Part shown: in pieces, positions 43,440 to 54,600 of the stretch | Layout of the letters: each line of letters starts with the position of its first letter | Numbering within the stretch: position 1 is the stretch's first letter | Origin: Neoarius graeffei | Taxonomy: Eukaryota > Chordata > Actinopteri > Siluriformes > Ariidae | DNA length: 64,000 nucleotides | NCBI RefSeq assembly: GCF_027579695.1 | Contig: NC_083583.1 | Location: 3,620,542 to 3,684,541 of the forward strand | Direction of reading: 5' to 3' | Notes under the pieces: generated by a model | Databases searched by the model: none | The model's input: only the letters and a program-made list of their open reading frames with translations | Told to the model about the DNA's origin: nothing | Position numbers and translations under genes: made by a program

Positions 43440-43930
43440 TCATTACAGTGGCACCTGCCAAGGGGTGGGATATATTAGGCAGCAAAAAAGGGAACAGTCA
43501 GTTCTTGAAGTTGATGTGTTGGAAGCAAGAAAAATGGGCAAGTGTAAGGATCTGAGTGACTTTGACAAATTGTAATGGTGAGATGACTGGGTCTGAGCAT
43601 CTCCAAAATGGCACATCTTGTGGGGTGTTCCTGGTATGCAGTGGTTAGTACCGAACAAAAGTGGTCCAAGGATCCAAAGGACAACCGGTGAACCAGCAAC
43701 AGGGTCATGGGTGTTGAAGGCTCATTGATTCACATGGGGCACGAAGGCTAGCCCATATGGTCCAATCCCACTGAAGAGCTACTGTAGCACAAACTGCTGA
43801 AAAAGTTAATGCTGGATAAAATAGAAAGGTGTCAGAATGAACTTTTCAGCAGTTTGTGCTACAGGAGCTCTTCAGTGGGACTGGACCATATGGGCTAGCC
43901 TTCATGCCCCATGCAAATCAATGAGCCTTC
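43440..43930 (+). mobile_element. Degenerate transposon with an inverted repeat
   Basis: GGATCCAAAGGACAACCGGTG (43671 onward) lies in a decayed coding-like segment. CATTGATTCACATGGGGCAC at 43725-43744 begins an arm of about 90 bp that returns inverted at 43841-43929. The hairpin contains GCCCATATGGTCCA on one side and TGGACCATATGGGC on the other. The family is not settled. Confidence 0.5.
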
Positions 43931-43980
43931 GACAGGGGTGTTTCCTGTGTTTTTTTTTTAACTGTAAATGTGTAATTTAG

Positions 43981-44361
43981 GGGGCGGCACGGTGGTGTAG
44001 TGGTTAGCGCTGTCGCCTCACAGCAAGAAGGTTCTGGGTTCGAGCCCCGTGGCCGGCGAGGACCTTTCTGTGTGGAGTTTGCATGTTCTCCCCGTGTCCG
44101 CGTGGGTTTCCTCCGGGTGCTCCGGTTTCCCCCACAGTCCAAAGACATGCAGGTTAGGTTAACTGGTGACTCTAAAATTGACCGTAGGTGTGAATGTGAG
44201 TGTGAATGATTGTCTGTGTCTATGTGTCAGCCCTGTGATGACCTGGCGACTTGTCGAGGGTGTACCCCGCCTTTCACCCGTAGTCAGCTGGGATAGGCTC
44301 CAGCTTGCCTGCGACCCTGTAGAACAGGATAAAGCGGCTACAGATAATGAGATGAGATGAG
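43981..44361 (+). repeat. Family A SINE, full length with 13-bp target duplication
   Basis: ATGTGTAATTTAG at 43968-43980 and 44362-44374 exactly. Box A-like GTGGTGTAGTGG and box B-like GGTTCGAGCC are visible in the head. Confidence 0.92.
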
Positions 44362-44589
44362 ATGTGTAATTTAGAATTCTTCCTTTGTGCAATGCAGTGC
44401 TGTAAAAGCATTTCTTTTCTTTATCACAATGTCTGTCTGCAAACTGCAGTACAAACAGTACAGTAAAAACTCTGATTCATAAAAAAATCAAAACCTGTGA
44501 TCCTTTAGAGCTGCACTGATTTGAGAAATATCAATATAATCGTCATATTTAAGAAGATAATTGATCAGGGCAGTATGCAACTTTGCTTT

Positions 44590-45060
44590 GAATTGTTTTT
44601 TTTGGAAGCTTTCCTCATAAAACTAGTAGGTCATTCCACACCCTTGCTCCTACTCTAGAAAATGCATTACGTTGCATTTCTATCTAGCTTTTTTTAATGT
44701 AAAAATTCTTGAAAGTTGAAGACCGAGTACTGTATGAATGGATGCTGCTGGTATCAGTAAAAAGATTTAATATGTTGGTTGGGGCAATCCTGTTTCGAAT
44801 GTCATGCATTAGACTGCATACAGATTTGAAGTATACCGGGTAGGAATTGTATAGGCAAAATATCAGCATCAACAAAAAATGGCACTGCATGCTCGTTTCT
44901 TTTTGCAAAAGACATAAAGTGCAGGGCAAGTTTTTGTAGGGTCAAAATCTTATATAAGTAACATTCACTGACAAGGCCCCACACTGTAACAGCATAAGAT
45001 ATGTATGGAAAGATCAGAGACTGATAAATTTGAAGTAGTGTCTTAAAAGGTACAAAATAC
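44590..45060 (-). pseudogene. LINE reverse transcriptase C-terminal fragment
   Basis: Minus-strand pieces in two frames: VTVWGLVSECYLYKILTLQK (from about 44985) and SLMHDIRNRIAPTNILNLFT then HSYSTRSSTFKNFYIKKS. This order is the post-palm end of a LINE protein. At least one frameshift and no catalytic box. Confidence 0.65.
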
Positions 45061-45329
45061 CTGAGTTATGTATGAGTAAGTTTTGCGCTTTAGCAGGTAT
45101 AATCCACTGTGCTTTGCAGTTTGCACACATTGTTTCAAGAAATGCACTTACTGTTGTGCAAATGTTCATGATGATTTGAGAAATGCACCAAAACGACTGA
45201 GAAAAACTGTAAAGCAAAAACAATTCAATAATAATTTCTTAACTATACTGTATTTTGTTAGCTACACCATGACAATTTCTGTTATGTGATCTTTACAATG
45301 TTTGTAATTTGTTATAGCATTTCATTCTT

Positions 45330-45667
45330 CCTAGGTTCTGGGTTCGAGCCCAGCAGCGGACGGGGGCTTTTCTGTGTGGAGTTTGCATGTTCTCCCCGTG
45401 TCTGCATGGGTTTTCTCTGGGTGCTCCGGTTTCCCACAAGTCCAAAGACATGCAGTAAAGTTAACTGGCTACTCTAAATTGCCCGTAGGTGTGAATGTGT
45501 GTGTGAATGGTTGTTTCCCAAACCCAGAAATGAGGGGATTGCGGCAGGAAGGGCATCTGGCGTAAAACTATGCTCCAATTAATATGACTTGTGGATCAAT
45601 AGGATCCACACGGGCCCCGACCTGGCAACAGTGCTGGACAAGGAAGAAGAAGAAGAAGAAGAAGAGT
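45330..45667 (+). repeat. SINE of a third type with GAA tail
   Basis: It shares the box B-like GGTTCGAGCC and body with family A, but its 3' part is different (GGCAGGAAGGGCATCTGGCG, ACACGGGCCCCGACCTGGCA) and ends in (GAA)n at 45646-45667. The tRNA-like head is 5' truncated. Confidence 0.7.
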
Positions 45668-46255
45668 CTTATTCATCCTACACTGTAATGAAACACGCTC
45701 GTCAGCTGTCTGGAATCCAGAGGCGGATTTTATCGTTAGGTAAAAGTTAACAATTGTCTTTGGCCCTGAGCTACCAAGGGCCTGTCATCGCAAAGAACCA
45801 AGACTCCAATTAAAAATAATCTTAACGACTATGTGGGAGCAGAAAGAACAAATTTATTGGTGATCCAGCAAACCATGCAATAAATGATTTGGTCTCAAGA
45901 GCAACTGAGCAACTGAGGGCTTGAGTCCCCTTTTTATATTCTTTTTCACCCTTCTCTAGTACACAATTTACTGCTATCAGTTTGATGCTCCTCTACATTT
46001 TTGGACTGCAGACTTTCCAACCTCCTGAGAATGAAAAGCAGTAGATCAGATTCTGTGATGCACTCACGCCCTTCTAGGGGGATCTGGGGGTATACCTCAT
46101 CAGAAAATTGGGGAAAAAACTGTAAAATGGTGCATTCTCCTGCATTCTGAGTGCCATATTTGAAGAAAATTGAGAAATCGAACTGACGTACTTCACACAA
46201 AGCTGCTTCTCTCCTCACCTTGATGCTTTGATACTGGATGATTTGATGAGGTACA
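45668..46255. other. Intergenic stretch, nothing recognised
   Basis: No gene or repeat identified. Confidence 0.5.
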
Positions 46256-46261
46256 TGGGGA

Positions 46262-46442
46262 AACCATGGCCTAATGATTAGAAAAGCAGCTTTGGGATCA
46301 AAAGGTCACTGGTTTGATTCCCTGGACCAGCAAGAATGGCTGAAGTGCCCTTGAGCAAGGCCCCCAACCCAGGCTTCTCTGGGTATTTTGTATGTTGCTC
46401 CGGATACGAGCGTCTGCTAAATGCCACTAATGTAATGTAATA
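46262..46442 (+). repeat. SINE family D (tRNA head, TAATG tail)
   Basis: Head ATGGCCTAATGATTAGAAAAG (box A-like), GGTTTGATTCC (box B-like), a short body with CCCTTGAGCAAGGC, and the tail TAATGTAATG. A second copy lies at 53825-53995 on the minus strand. Confidence 0.8.
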
Positions 46443-46569
46443 ATGACTAAGTCACCTTGAACCTGTTGTCAGAGGAAATCTTTTTTTTTTCCTTCGGAAT
46501 TTTCATTATTTGTGATCACCAGAGTGTGTTTGGTTTTTACAAATACTGGCATGATTTGATGTAATATAT

Positions 46570-46695
46570 AACCTCATTGTTGATTGGCTAGAACCATAAT
46601 GAGAACCAATGGAATGGTGCGATACAATAGAGCAATACAATTTAGATTCAACATCATTATCATTATCGCACCATTCCATTGGCTCTCTGGTTCAC
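46570..46695. repeat. Short imperfect palindrome
   Basis: GAACCAATGGAATGGTGCGATA at about 46601-46622 pairs with TATCGCACCATTCCATTGGC at about 46664-46683. Confidence 0.65.
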
Positions 46696-47096
46696 TTAAC
46701 ATGACTGTCTGATGCTGTATACTCGTATCCCATGTGCTGAAAACAGCTGAACCATAGGCGGTTTTAAACGGGGGCCAGAGGGGGCCAATGCCCCTGTAAA
46801 ATTGCTCCTGGCCCCTGTTGTGGCCCCTGTGCTGAACGGATAATAAGATTTATTAATTTCGACATGCGCTGGCTCGAAGATCGGAACTGACATGACGGAG
46901 TGTTCTACACGGACTCCTTAAAGCACTATACGCACACTGTTACCTGCAGCAGAAAGACCAGCAGTGGCGCGAATTGTAAACTTCGGACGTGAGAGATAAC
47001 AGCTGTCACGTCCGAAGTTTTTTTTATTGAAAAGCCATCAGATACAGTAGCGTTGACACGTTTCACTGAGACATATAAAGAAGTATTTTTTGAGCT

Positions 47097-47708
47097 TGTG
47101 GCAGCGGGGGCGTGGTCAAGCGCTGGTCTGTGACAGGAGGGCGGAGTCAGGGAAGGTAAGTGGCAGAATCACTACACCTGACGGCAATTAACCTGTGTTT
47201 GTGTGTCTCCCCAGTGACCGCGCCCTATTTAAGGAGAGAGAGCGAGAGCAGAGGGGGCTCTCTCCACAACCAGATGACTGGAATGTGTGTGCGGCTGAGA
47301 GAGAAAGATATTTCCACTGAAAAGTGAAAATAAAAGAGTTTTGCGAACTCAGTCTCTGTCCTGCCGTCCTCTGTGCTCCACCCACACCTAGTGAACCTTA
47401 CAGTGGTGCTGAAACCCGGGATTCAGAGTGGAGCACAGAGGACGGCAGGACAGAGACTGAGTTCGCAAAACTCTTTTATTTTCACTTTTCAGTGGAAATA
47501 TCTTTCTCTCTCAGCCGCACACACATTCCAGTCATCTGGTTGTGGAGAGAGCCCCCTCTGCTCTCGCTCTCTCTCCTTAAATAGGGTGCGGTCCCTGTGG
47601 AGACACACAAACACAGGTTGCCATCAGGTGTAGTGATTCTGCCACTTACCTTCCCTGACTCCGCCCTCCTGTCACAGACCGGCGCTTGACCACGCCCCCA
47701 CTGCCACA
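47097..47708. mobile_element. Inverted LTR pair inserted as one unit with a 5-bp duplication
   Basis: GAGCT at 47092-47096 and 47709-47713 flank the unit. The left LTR starts TGTGGCAGCGGGGGCG and ends CTTACA at 47402, and is followed by a primer-binding-like TGGTGCTGAAACCCGGGA (47404-47421). The right arm, 47428-47708, is the reverse complement of 47097-47381 and ends CTGCCACA. Both outer ends are thus the same LTR terminus. No gag or pol sequence lies between. The primer site and TG/CA ends suggest a Gypsy-type element. Confidence 0.85.
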
Positions 47709-47709
47709 G

Positions 47710-47945
47710 AGCTCTTTAGACTATGCAAAATAGCTGTGGCACTCCCAGTGAGCTCTGCCTCTTGTGAGCGGAGTTTCTCCACTTTGAAACTGGTGAAGAC
47801 CTACCTCCGATCCACCATTAGTGAGGAGCGTCTAAGCAATCTTGGTGTGCTCAGCATTGAATCCAGAAGGTCCAAGGCTTTGAACCTTGATGCATTTGTA
47901 GACCGTTTCTCAAGGAGTCACAATCACAGAATCTTGTTGTTGTAG
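47710..47945 (+). pseudogene. hAT transposase C-terminal dimerisation domain
   Basis: The frame reads LFRLCKIAVALPVSSASCERSF, then STLKLVKTYLRSTISEERLSNL, and closes at TAG 47943-47945. This is the last part of the hAT dimerisation domain. The catalytic residues and zinc finger are absent. The LTR pair inserted just upstream cuts off the frame. Confidence 0.8.
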
Positions 47946-48439
47946 TGTTTCAGCCTGCTGTGAATGCTATAGGGTGATTCTGAGACCACTGTATGTGAAT
48001 TTATTTTTTCTTTTTATCCCCCCCCCCCCCCCCCCCCGCTGTACATAAAGAGTGAGATGATGACAGTGTGATTTAGATAAAGATAGTGATTGTGAAAAAG
48101 AAAATTCATTCATGCTGTGAATTTAAAAAGTGTCATGGTACGGATAAAAGGTTCATTGTATGCAAAAATAGAAATCTTATTTTACAAAAAAGAGAAACAT
48201 GGTTTTAAGATTTATCGAGCACAATTTATTTTATGTTTAGCCTATTGAAACAGAATGTTTATCTCATTGTATTTATGCTCAATGTATTTTGTTTTGGTTT
48301 TAAATAAACTAAACAAAACATTTTGAACGCTTAAATATTGCCATGTTTTGTCCTTATATGTGCCCCCCCGAAAAAACACTGGCCCCACCTCGGCCCCCCT
48401 AGTAATTTTGGTCTAGAACCGCCACTGAGCTGAACTGAG

Positions 48440-49400
48440 ATCAGAAGAGCGAATCCAACAGTGTTCACTGATTAGTTTGTAATGTGGTATTTTTTAGAAC
48501 TTAAATCAGTAGGTGGGATTCATCTGTCAATCAGCATAAATCAGTAGAGTTGGTCAGTATGCCATTGTTTTAATCCTCCCACTCTTATCCTCGGGTGTAG
48601 TCTGTGTATTATTCCCCATTATGTGATTTTCCTGGTTGCATGTGAACTATGCAGTACTTTTCTCTATCTCTGTGAGCCCATCGTTTCTTCTTGAGACTGA
48701 ATTGCCCTTTAAATCTCACCTCTCATGAACACCATGATTATTATTTTTCACAGGTTAATGATAAAAACAATATACTGTACATAATGGACTTTCTGTCCCC
48801 ACTAGGATATGTATCATGAAAAAAATGTCCCTACAGGCCTCAATCTTATGGTTAATAAAGTTTTTTTTAAATAAATGTTTGTTAATTAATTACTGTAGGT
48901 CTTTCTAAAACTCCACACGTTAAAATGGCATCAGAATGTCAAAATCAGGGGAGTCTCAGAGGTCCCCCCTCAGTCCCCACTACACTGGACTGTTCCATGT
49001 CTCATTACTGAGACAGTAGCCAACTCGTGTAAACGGCTCAATATGGTTTACGGGCTGCTGAAAATTGAAGCAACCCCCCCCGTGTAGTGCCCCTTGAGCT
49101 TGCCTTAGGCCCCAAAATGACTTAATCCACCCCGGGTAACTGCGGCTAGCGTCTCTTTCATTTTGGGTTATTTTAGTTGAGTGAATTGTTTGAAAATAAA
49201 ATGGAAACAAAGCTGAGTTCAGAGATGACCTCTGGACATGGAAAACAGGCTGAAAAAAAGCCCAGGAAATGTCTTAGTCAGGTAAAGTAGCATCAAGCAG
49301 CTCGCTAAATTTACCTCAGGTGATAAAGAACAGCTAATGGGTAAAATTGATGACTTGATAGTTTGTGTGTGTGTGTGTTTTAATAAATAAAAATAAAGAA
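48440..49400. other. Intergenic stretch, nothing recognised
   Basis: No gene or clear repeat. A short (GT)n run lies at about 49362-49378. Confidence 0.5.
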
Positions 49401-49404
49401 AAGC

Positions 49405-49450
49405 CACTGAATTAGAAGGTGTGTCCAAACTTTTGACAGGTACAGTATGT
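49405..49450 (-). mobile_element. Single Tc1-like terminal repeat remnant
   Basis: AAGGTGTGTCCAAACTTTTG followed by ACAGGTACAGTA has the form of the outer terminal repeat of a Tc1-like family. No partner terminus was found. Confidence 0.5.
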
Positions 49451-49559
49451 GCTCTTGATCATCACACCCATATGAGGTTCTTCTACAAACTTTTCCCACA
49501 AACTCTGAAGCACACAATTTTATAGAACAGCTCTGTTTTCCGTACCTTTACCGTTTCCC

Positions 49560-49955
49560 TTCACTGGAACTAAGAGTCCAAACCTGCTCCAGCATGATGA
49601 TGATGCTCCTGTACACAAAGCACAGGAGCTCCATGAAGACATGGTGTGTGATGGTTGAAGTGAAGAACTCGAGTGTCCTGCACAGAGTTCTGACTGAACT
49701 CAACCCCAGTGAGCACCTTTGGGATGAACTGGAACTGGAGCCTCAACATCCCAATCTCAAGGTCTGATCTCACTAATGTTGTTATAGCCAAATGAACTCA
49801 AATCCCCACAGCCACGCCCCAAAATCTAGTGAAGAGCCTTCCAGAAGAGAAGAGTGGAGCTCATTATAACAGGCAAAGGGGAATAAATCTGTAATGTGAT
49901 GTTCAACAAGGACAAATGTCTGTGATGGTTGGGGTGCACATACTTTTGGTTATGT
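49560..49955 (+). mobile_element. Degenerate DNA transposon remnant
   Basis: The decayed frame holds QHDDDAPVHKAQELHED (like the second catalytic Asp region of Tc1-like proteins) with many stops. It ends near GGGGTGCACATACTTTTGGT. The family is uncertain. Confidence 0.45.
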
Positions 49956-50060
49956 CGGGTGTGATCATAGCAACACACTGTATAATACATTAATAAGAAA
50001 GTATCAAGAATAGAAGCAAGTGAGAGTATCAGTAAAGTGCAGAGAGATGTCAAGTTGAGA

Positions 50061-50112
50061 GAGACAGAGAGAGTCTGAGACAGAGAGAGAGACACACACA
50101 GAAGCTGAGAGA

Positions 50113-50175
<63 letters not shown>

Positions 50176-50183
50176 GCTGAGAC

Positions 50184-50236
<53 letters not shown>

Positions 50237-50400
50237 GAAAGATACACACAGAGAGAGAGAGAGATCTAGAGAGAGAGAGACAGACAGACAGAGAAAGATA
50301 CACACACAGAGAGAGAGAGATCTAGAGAGAGAGAGAGAGACAGACAGACAGAGAAAGATACACAGAGAGAGAGATCTAGAGAGAGAGAGACAGAGAGTAT
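50061..50400 (+). repeat. Compound microsatellite (GA/CA/GACA)
   Basis: A (CA)n run at about 50113-50171, then GA and GACA tracts, and larger near-repeats of the unit GACAGACAGAGAAAGATACAC with GATCTAGA inside. Frames across it are low-complexity artefacts. Confidence 0.95.
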
Positions 50401-50512
50401 TGTGGTTTTTTTACATTAATAAAGTAATGAGACTCAAAACTCCATTTAAAAAGCACATCATCTGCAAAATATTTATATAATCATCTTTCATTGATCAAAT
50501 ATTCCTGATGCA

Positions 50513-50515
<3 letters not shown>

Positions 50516-50552
<37 letters not shown>
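50516..50552 (+). repeat. (CT)n microsatellite
   Basis: An uninterrupted CT run. Confidence 0.95.
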
Positions 50553-50556
<4 letters not shown>

Positions 50557-50991
50557 TCCATTTTCTTTCTTTTTCCTGCTGTTTTCTTGCAGCACCTCAA
50601 GATGGAAGCAGAAACTCACGTTTCACTCCCAGTGACTGTAATATCAGTATAATCCCATCTCCTGCAGACTCGCTCCACACTGTAATGTGATGAATTATAA
50701 CATTTTCCTGGATTCTGCTAAAGCTATGCATTATGAAGAAATAAAACTGATATCGTAATGAATTTTTTTTCTAGTAATATACCTTTCTGAGATATTTCAA
50801 ATATTGTCAGGATTTATACAGGAATTACAGTCTGTGACTGGAAGCATCTGATTGGAGGTTAAAACGTCAACTAAATCTATAAATTATTACTTTATTTTCC
50901 TTCTTGTCAATATTAAATTATTGAATTTGTAGACATTAAATTAAATCTTTGAGTACAGATTTAAAAAACAGTTATAAATGTAAAATACCAA

Positions 50992-50992
50992 T

Positions 50993-51046
<54 letters not shown>
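50992..51046 (+). repeat. (AATC)n microsatellite
   Basis: About 14 units of a 4-base repeat; a shorter run of the same type lies at 9653-9677. Confidence 0.95.
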
Positions 51047-51047
<1 letters not shown>

Positions 51048-51504
51048 TAAACCTTTACGGAGTAGCAGGTCTGAGTGTGGATAAGTTCGAGTGTAAGTGT
51101 AAAGGAATACTTGACTGAAGTGGTCATATTTAAATACATTTTAATTTCATTTTCGAAACAAAATTAAGTTAATATTCTCCAAAAAAGATTAAAAAATAAA
51201 ATAATACATATCAGAGAAATCGAAGTTGTACAAATCTTTTTTAATGCCTTTTTCATTCTGACTCAGAGATAAATAGTTTTGTGTTTTTAATATTTTAAAA
51301 TTTAATTTAATATTTTGTTAGTGAAGCAGTATATCATGATGCAGATGGTGTATTATAGAAATGCTAAGCATTGCGATATGATATTTTAGTTTGATCTCCA
51401 GTGCAAGTTTCTAAAATATGATGGTTTTGGAGAGAAAAGAAACCATTTTTTAAAAATCATAGAATCAGACATCATTATATAATTTCAGTAACATGAACAA
51501 ACAA

Positions 51505-51975
51505 ATCAAATCAAATCAAATCAAGTTTATTTGTATAGTGCTTTTAACAATAAACATTGTCGCAAAGCAGCTTTACAGAATTTAAACGACTTAAAACATG
51601 AGCTAATTTTATCCCTAATCTATCCCCAATGAGCAAGCCTGTGGCGACGGTGGCAAGGAAAAACTCCCTCAGACGACATGAGGAAGAAACCTCGAGAGGA
51701 ACCAGACTCAAAAGGGAACCCATCCTCATTTGGGCAACAACAGACAGCCTGACTATAATATTAACAGTTTTAACAGGTATAACCCTCAACTGTCCTCATG
51801 GGGCCGTCCTCCACAGGAGCGGTGCGATAAAACTCCGACCAGACACAGGGCACCAGGATGGATCAAGCAGGTCCAAGGGGCAGAAGAGGCCAGCATCTCA
51901 ATCCCAGGATCAACATGTAACTCAGAGGGACAGATTGGGGGGGGGGGGGGGGGGGGGAGAGAGAAAGAAAACACG
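51505..51975 (-). mobile_element. 3' end of the L2-like LINE (TTGAC-type tail)
   Basis: Starts at AATCAAATCAAATCAAGTTT and matches 63280-63893 in inverted orientation. The block at 51800-51935 (GGGGCCGTCCTCCACAGGAG, CACCAGGATGGATCAAGCAG) and the G-run at 51937-51957 belong to the 3' untranslated region. It carries no coding part. Confidence 0.8.
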
Positions 51976-52225
51976 TTGTTAGGTATGCCCTAAATGCCCT
52001 AAACAAACATCATTTTAACTCGTATTATGATATTTTCCATGACAGCTTGGAACCATGATGATGGTTTACATTAAGTGTCAATTAATGAACAGTAATTAAT
52101 TAACAGGAAGCACTCCTTTGCTAATGCATTAATGATTATAACATTGTATACACTCATGCGTGGTTATGTGCATATACACGAATATATGAATATGTAAATC
52201 CTGTTTACATCAGCTTTATTAAATA

Positions 52226-52818
52226 CAACCCCAATTCCAAAAAAGTTGGGACACTGTGTAAAACATAAATAGAAACAGAATGTGATGATTTTCAAATCAT
52301 GGAAACCCTATATTTCATTGAAAATAGTAAAAAGAGAACATATTAAATGTTAAAACAGAAATTTTTATTGTTTTTTGAAAAAAAAACCTCATTTTGAATT
52401 TGATGTCAACAACACGTTTCAGAAAACTTGGGACAGGGGTGTGTTTACCACTGTGTTGCATCATGTCTACTTTTAACAACACTGTAAACGTTTGGGAATT
52501 GAGGAGACCAATTGCTGTAGTTTTGAAAGAGAAATGTTGTTCCATTTTTGCCTGATATACAATTTCAGTCACTCAACAGTTCGGGGTCTCATTTGTTGTA
52601 TTTTGCACTTCATAATGCACCAAATGTTTTAAATGGGAGACAGGTCTGGACTGCAGGCAGACCAGTTTAGCACCCAGACTCTTTTACTATGGAGCCATGC
52701 AGTTTTAATATGTTCAGTATTTTCAATGAAATATAGGGTTTCCATAATTTACAAATTATTGCATTCTGTTTTTATTTACAATTTACACAGCATCCCAGCT
52801 TTTATGGAATTGGGGTTG
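52226..52818. mobile_element. 593-bp non-autonomous transposon with TA duplications
   Basis: Ends CAACCCCAATTCCAAAAAAG and the complement CAACCCCAATTCCATAAAAG, with TA at 52224-52225 and 52819-52820. The terminal repeats extend about 40 bp. Internal blocks such as GTTGTTCCATTTTTGCCTGA and CATAATGCACCAAATGTTTT look like decayed transposase sequence in minus orientation. Related to the element at 26764. Confidence 0.85.
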
Positions 52819-52820
52819 TA

Positions 52821-53820
52821 CAATGATAATATTGAAGGAAAGTGAAGTGTTTTTAATTGAAATTGTCCATGATGTCTGGTTTGTGAATCATTTCTGTGTT
52901 TGCAATTTAAAAAAAAAAAACATTAAAGAGTCGAAGTATACATGCTGTTCCAAATGTCTGGATCCATAGATACAATGATTATTTACTTAATACAGATATT
53001 ACAACAAATGCTCAAATTGATGGCCTTGGACTCCGCGACACTTATGTATACGCTGAATACAAGAAGTTCGAGCATTTCTTAAATGAGACATTTTATGTCT
53101 GAACCTCCCCCACTTTTTCATTGCTTGTGCACATACTTTTGGGTGCCTGGAGCCGACCAATGCACAAACTCTGAAACAAGACACACAGTCAGTTTCTTTT
53201 GGGCTACCTCCCTTTTCTATGTTACAAGAGGAGCTCATTAGAATAATACCACCCCTCATCTGAATATCTCCACCCATGGCTCACAAAAGAATCAGAGGCT
53301 CGTTATCATTTAAAGGAACAGACTGTTCCTCGAATCAGAGCTGTGGTGTATCATCCTTGTGTTATTTTGTCCAAAGCATGTCACAGATCTTTCATTAAGA
53401 CCTCATGGAACTGTGTCAGCTTGTAGAAAATGGGGATAATATGTCACCTTTCATGTACATAAACTCTTTTCCAAAAGTGGCACGTGTTACTGGATGCTTA
53501 TCATAATGTGTTCTATTGAATTCCTTCAGCAGCTCTTCTGTGTGAAGAATTCTGTCTTGTGTACATGAGAACGAGTTCAATTCAATCTTCTTTAGCTCGT
53601 TCCAAAGCCATCTTGCATATAGATATGAAATAAAAAGACATATTTTACATTTCATAGAAGGAAAAATGCCTCTTGATCCAGACTTTTAGGACACTGTGTC
53701 TTATCGTAGCTCGAGGTTGAGAATCCTTTCAAAGATCAAGGCGCAGGGTACTTGAAGTGGAGATGACTTGAGAGTCCAAGATGTGAGTGAAACAGTTGAG
53801 GACAATGCTGGCTGCTCTCT
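52821..53820. other. Intergenic stretch, nothing recognised
   Basis: Short frames only; no domain recognised. Confidence 0.5.
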
Positions 53821-53824
53821 GTTG

Positions 53825-53995
53825 TTACATTACATTAATAGCATTTAGCAGATGCTCTTTTCCAGAGTGACACACAACATACCCAGAGCCATCCAGGAAG
53901 CAATTGGGGGTTAGGTGCCTGCTGGTCCAGGGAATCAAACCGGCAACCTTTTGGTCCCAAAGCTGCTTCTCTAACCATTAGGCCATGGCCCTCAG
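53825..53995 (-). repeat. SINE family D, second copy
   Basis: Complement of the 46262 copy: GCTGCTTCTCTAACCATTAG and GGAATCAAACCGGCAACC hold the head; TACATTACATTAATAGC is the tail side. Confidence 0.8.
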
Positions 53996-53999
53996 AGCT

Positions 54000-54600
54000 T
54001 TTGTTGGCAGCATTTTTTGTCAGCATGATGTCTCTTATCGTTTTCAGCCTTGATGGAGCCAGAAAGACAGGACGTTCTCCAAAGCCTTCAGTTTTCTATG
54101 ACCGCTTCCCAGTTCTTTGGGTTGATGTTAAATGCTATCAGAGATCTTTTAATGTAGTCCTTGAAGCACTTTTTGGGTGCCTCTCTCTTTCTGTGGCCTT
54201 CAGTTAGTTCAGAGTAGAGGACTTGCTTGGGGACTTGTTTGTTTGGTATCCTTTGGACATGACCAAGCCAATGCAGTTGGTGGCGTTCAATCACTGTCTT
54301 GATGGAGGGAAGTCAAGCTCTTTTGAGGACTTCTGTGTTCAGGACACGATTTTCTCAAGAAATACCCAGAATGCTTCTCAGCTTTTGTTGTTAGAATCTT
54401 TTGAGTTTTTGGATCTGGTGTTTGGACAGGGTTCGGACTTCACAGCCATACAGCAGTGTGGAAAGAACCACTGCTCGGTAAACCGTAATTTTGGTAGCTG
54501 TCTTGATATCACAGTTGAAAAACATGTGATTGGTCTAGCGGCTCAAAGCTGCATGGGCAGCCTTCAGATTCACACATTTGCACTGTGGATAATAAGTGAA
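54000..54600 (-). pseudogene. LINE reverse transcriptase C-terminal half
   Basis: The minus strand gives ITVYRAVVLSTLLYGCEV (about 54490-54440), TVIERHQLHWLGHVQRIPNK (about 54300-54240) and CFKDYIKRSLIAFNINPKNW (about 54180-54120). This is the thumb and post-thumb region of a LINE protein. Frame breaks occur (the TAA within the first part) and the catalytic box is missing. Confidence 0.7.

Larger units (their letters stand above)
46753..48427 (+). mobile_element. hAT element with 8-bp duplication and an inserted inverted LTR pair
   Basis: AGCTGAAC occurs at 46745-46752 and 48428-48435. The ends are CATAGGCGGTTTTAAACGGG and the complement of CAGTGGCGGTTCTAGACC. Inside lies the transposase C-terminus (47710-47945). 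The rest of the transposase is deleted. The insertion 47097-47708 is a separate event. A C-run at 48018-48038 lies in its 3' part. Confidence 0.85.

Noticed and set aside
43981-44060. tRNA gene
   Set aside because: The box A/box B pair is the head of a SINE; the sequence does not fold into a complete cloverleaf and continues into the SINE body.
49826-50305. 159-codon minus-strand frame rich in Cys, Val, Ser and Leu
   Set aside because: It is a translation of the compound microsatellite.
9650-51046. Tandem repeats considered as a CRISPR array
   Set aside because: They are simple 2-4 base microsatellites without spacers, in an animal genome.
51544-51789. Conserved frame MRMGSLLSLVPLEVSSSC seen in three places
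   Set aside because: Conserved because it lies in the 3' untranslated region of the repeated L2-like LINE; no evidence for translation.
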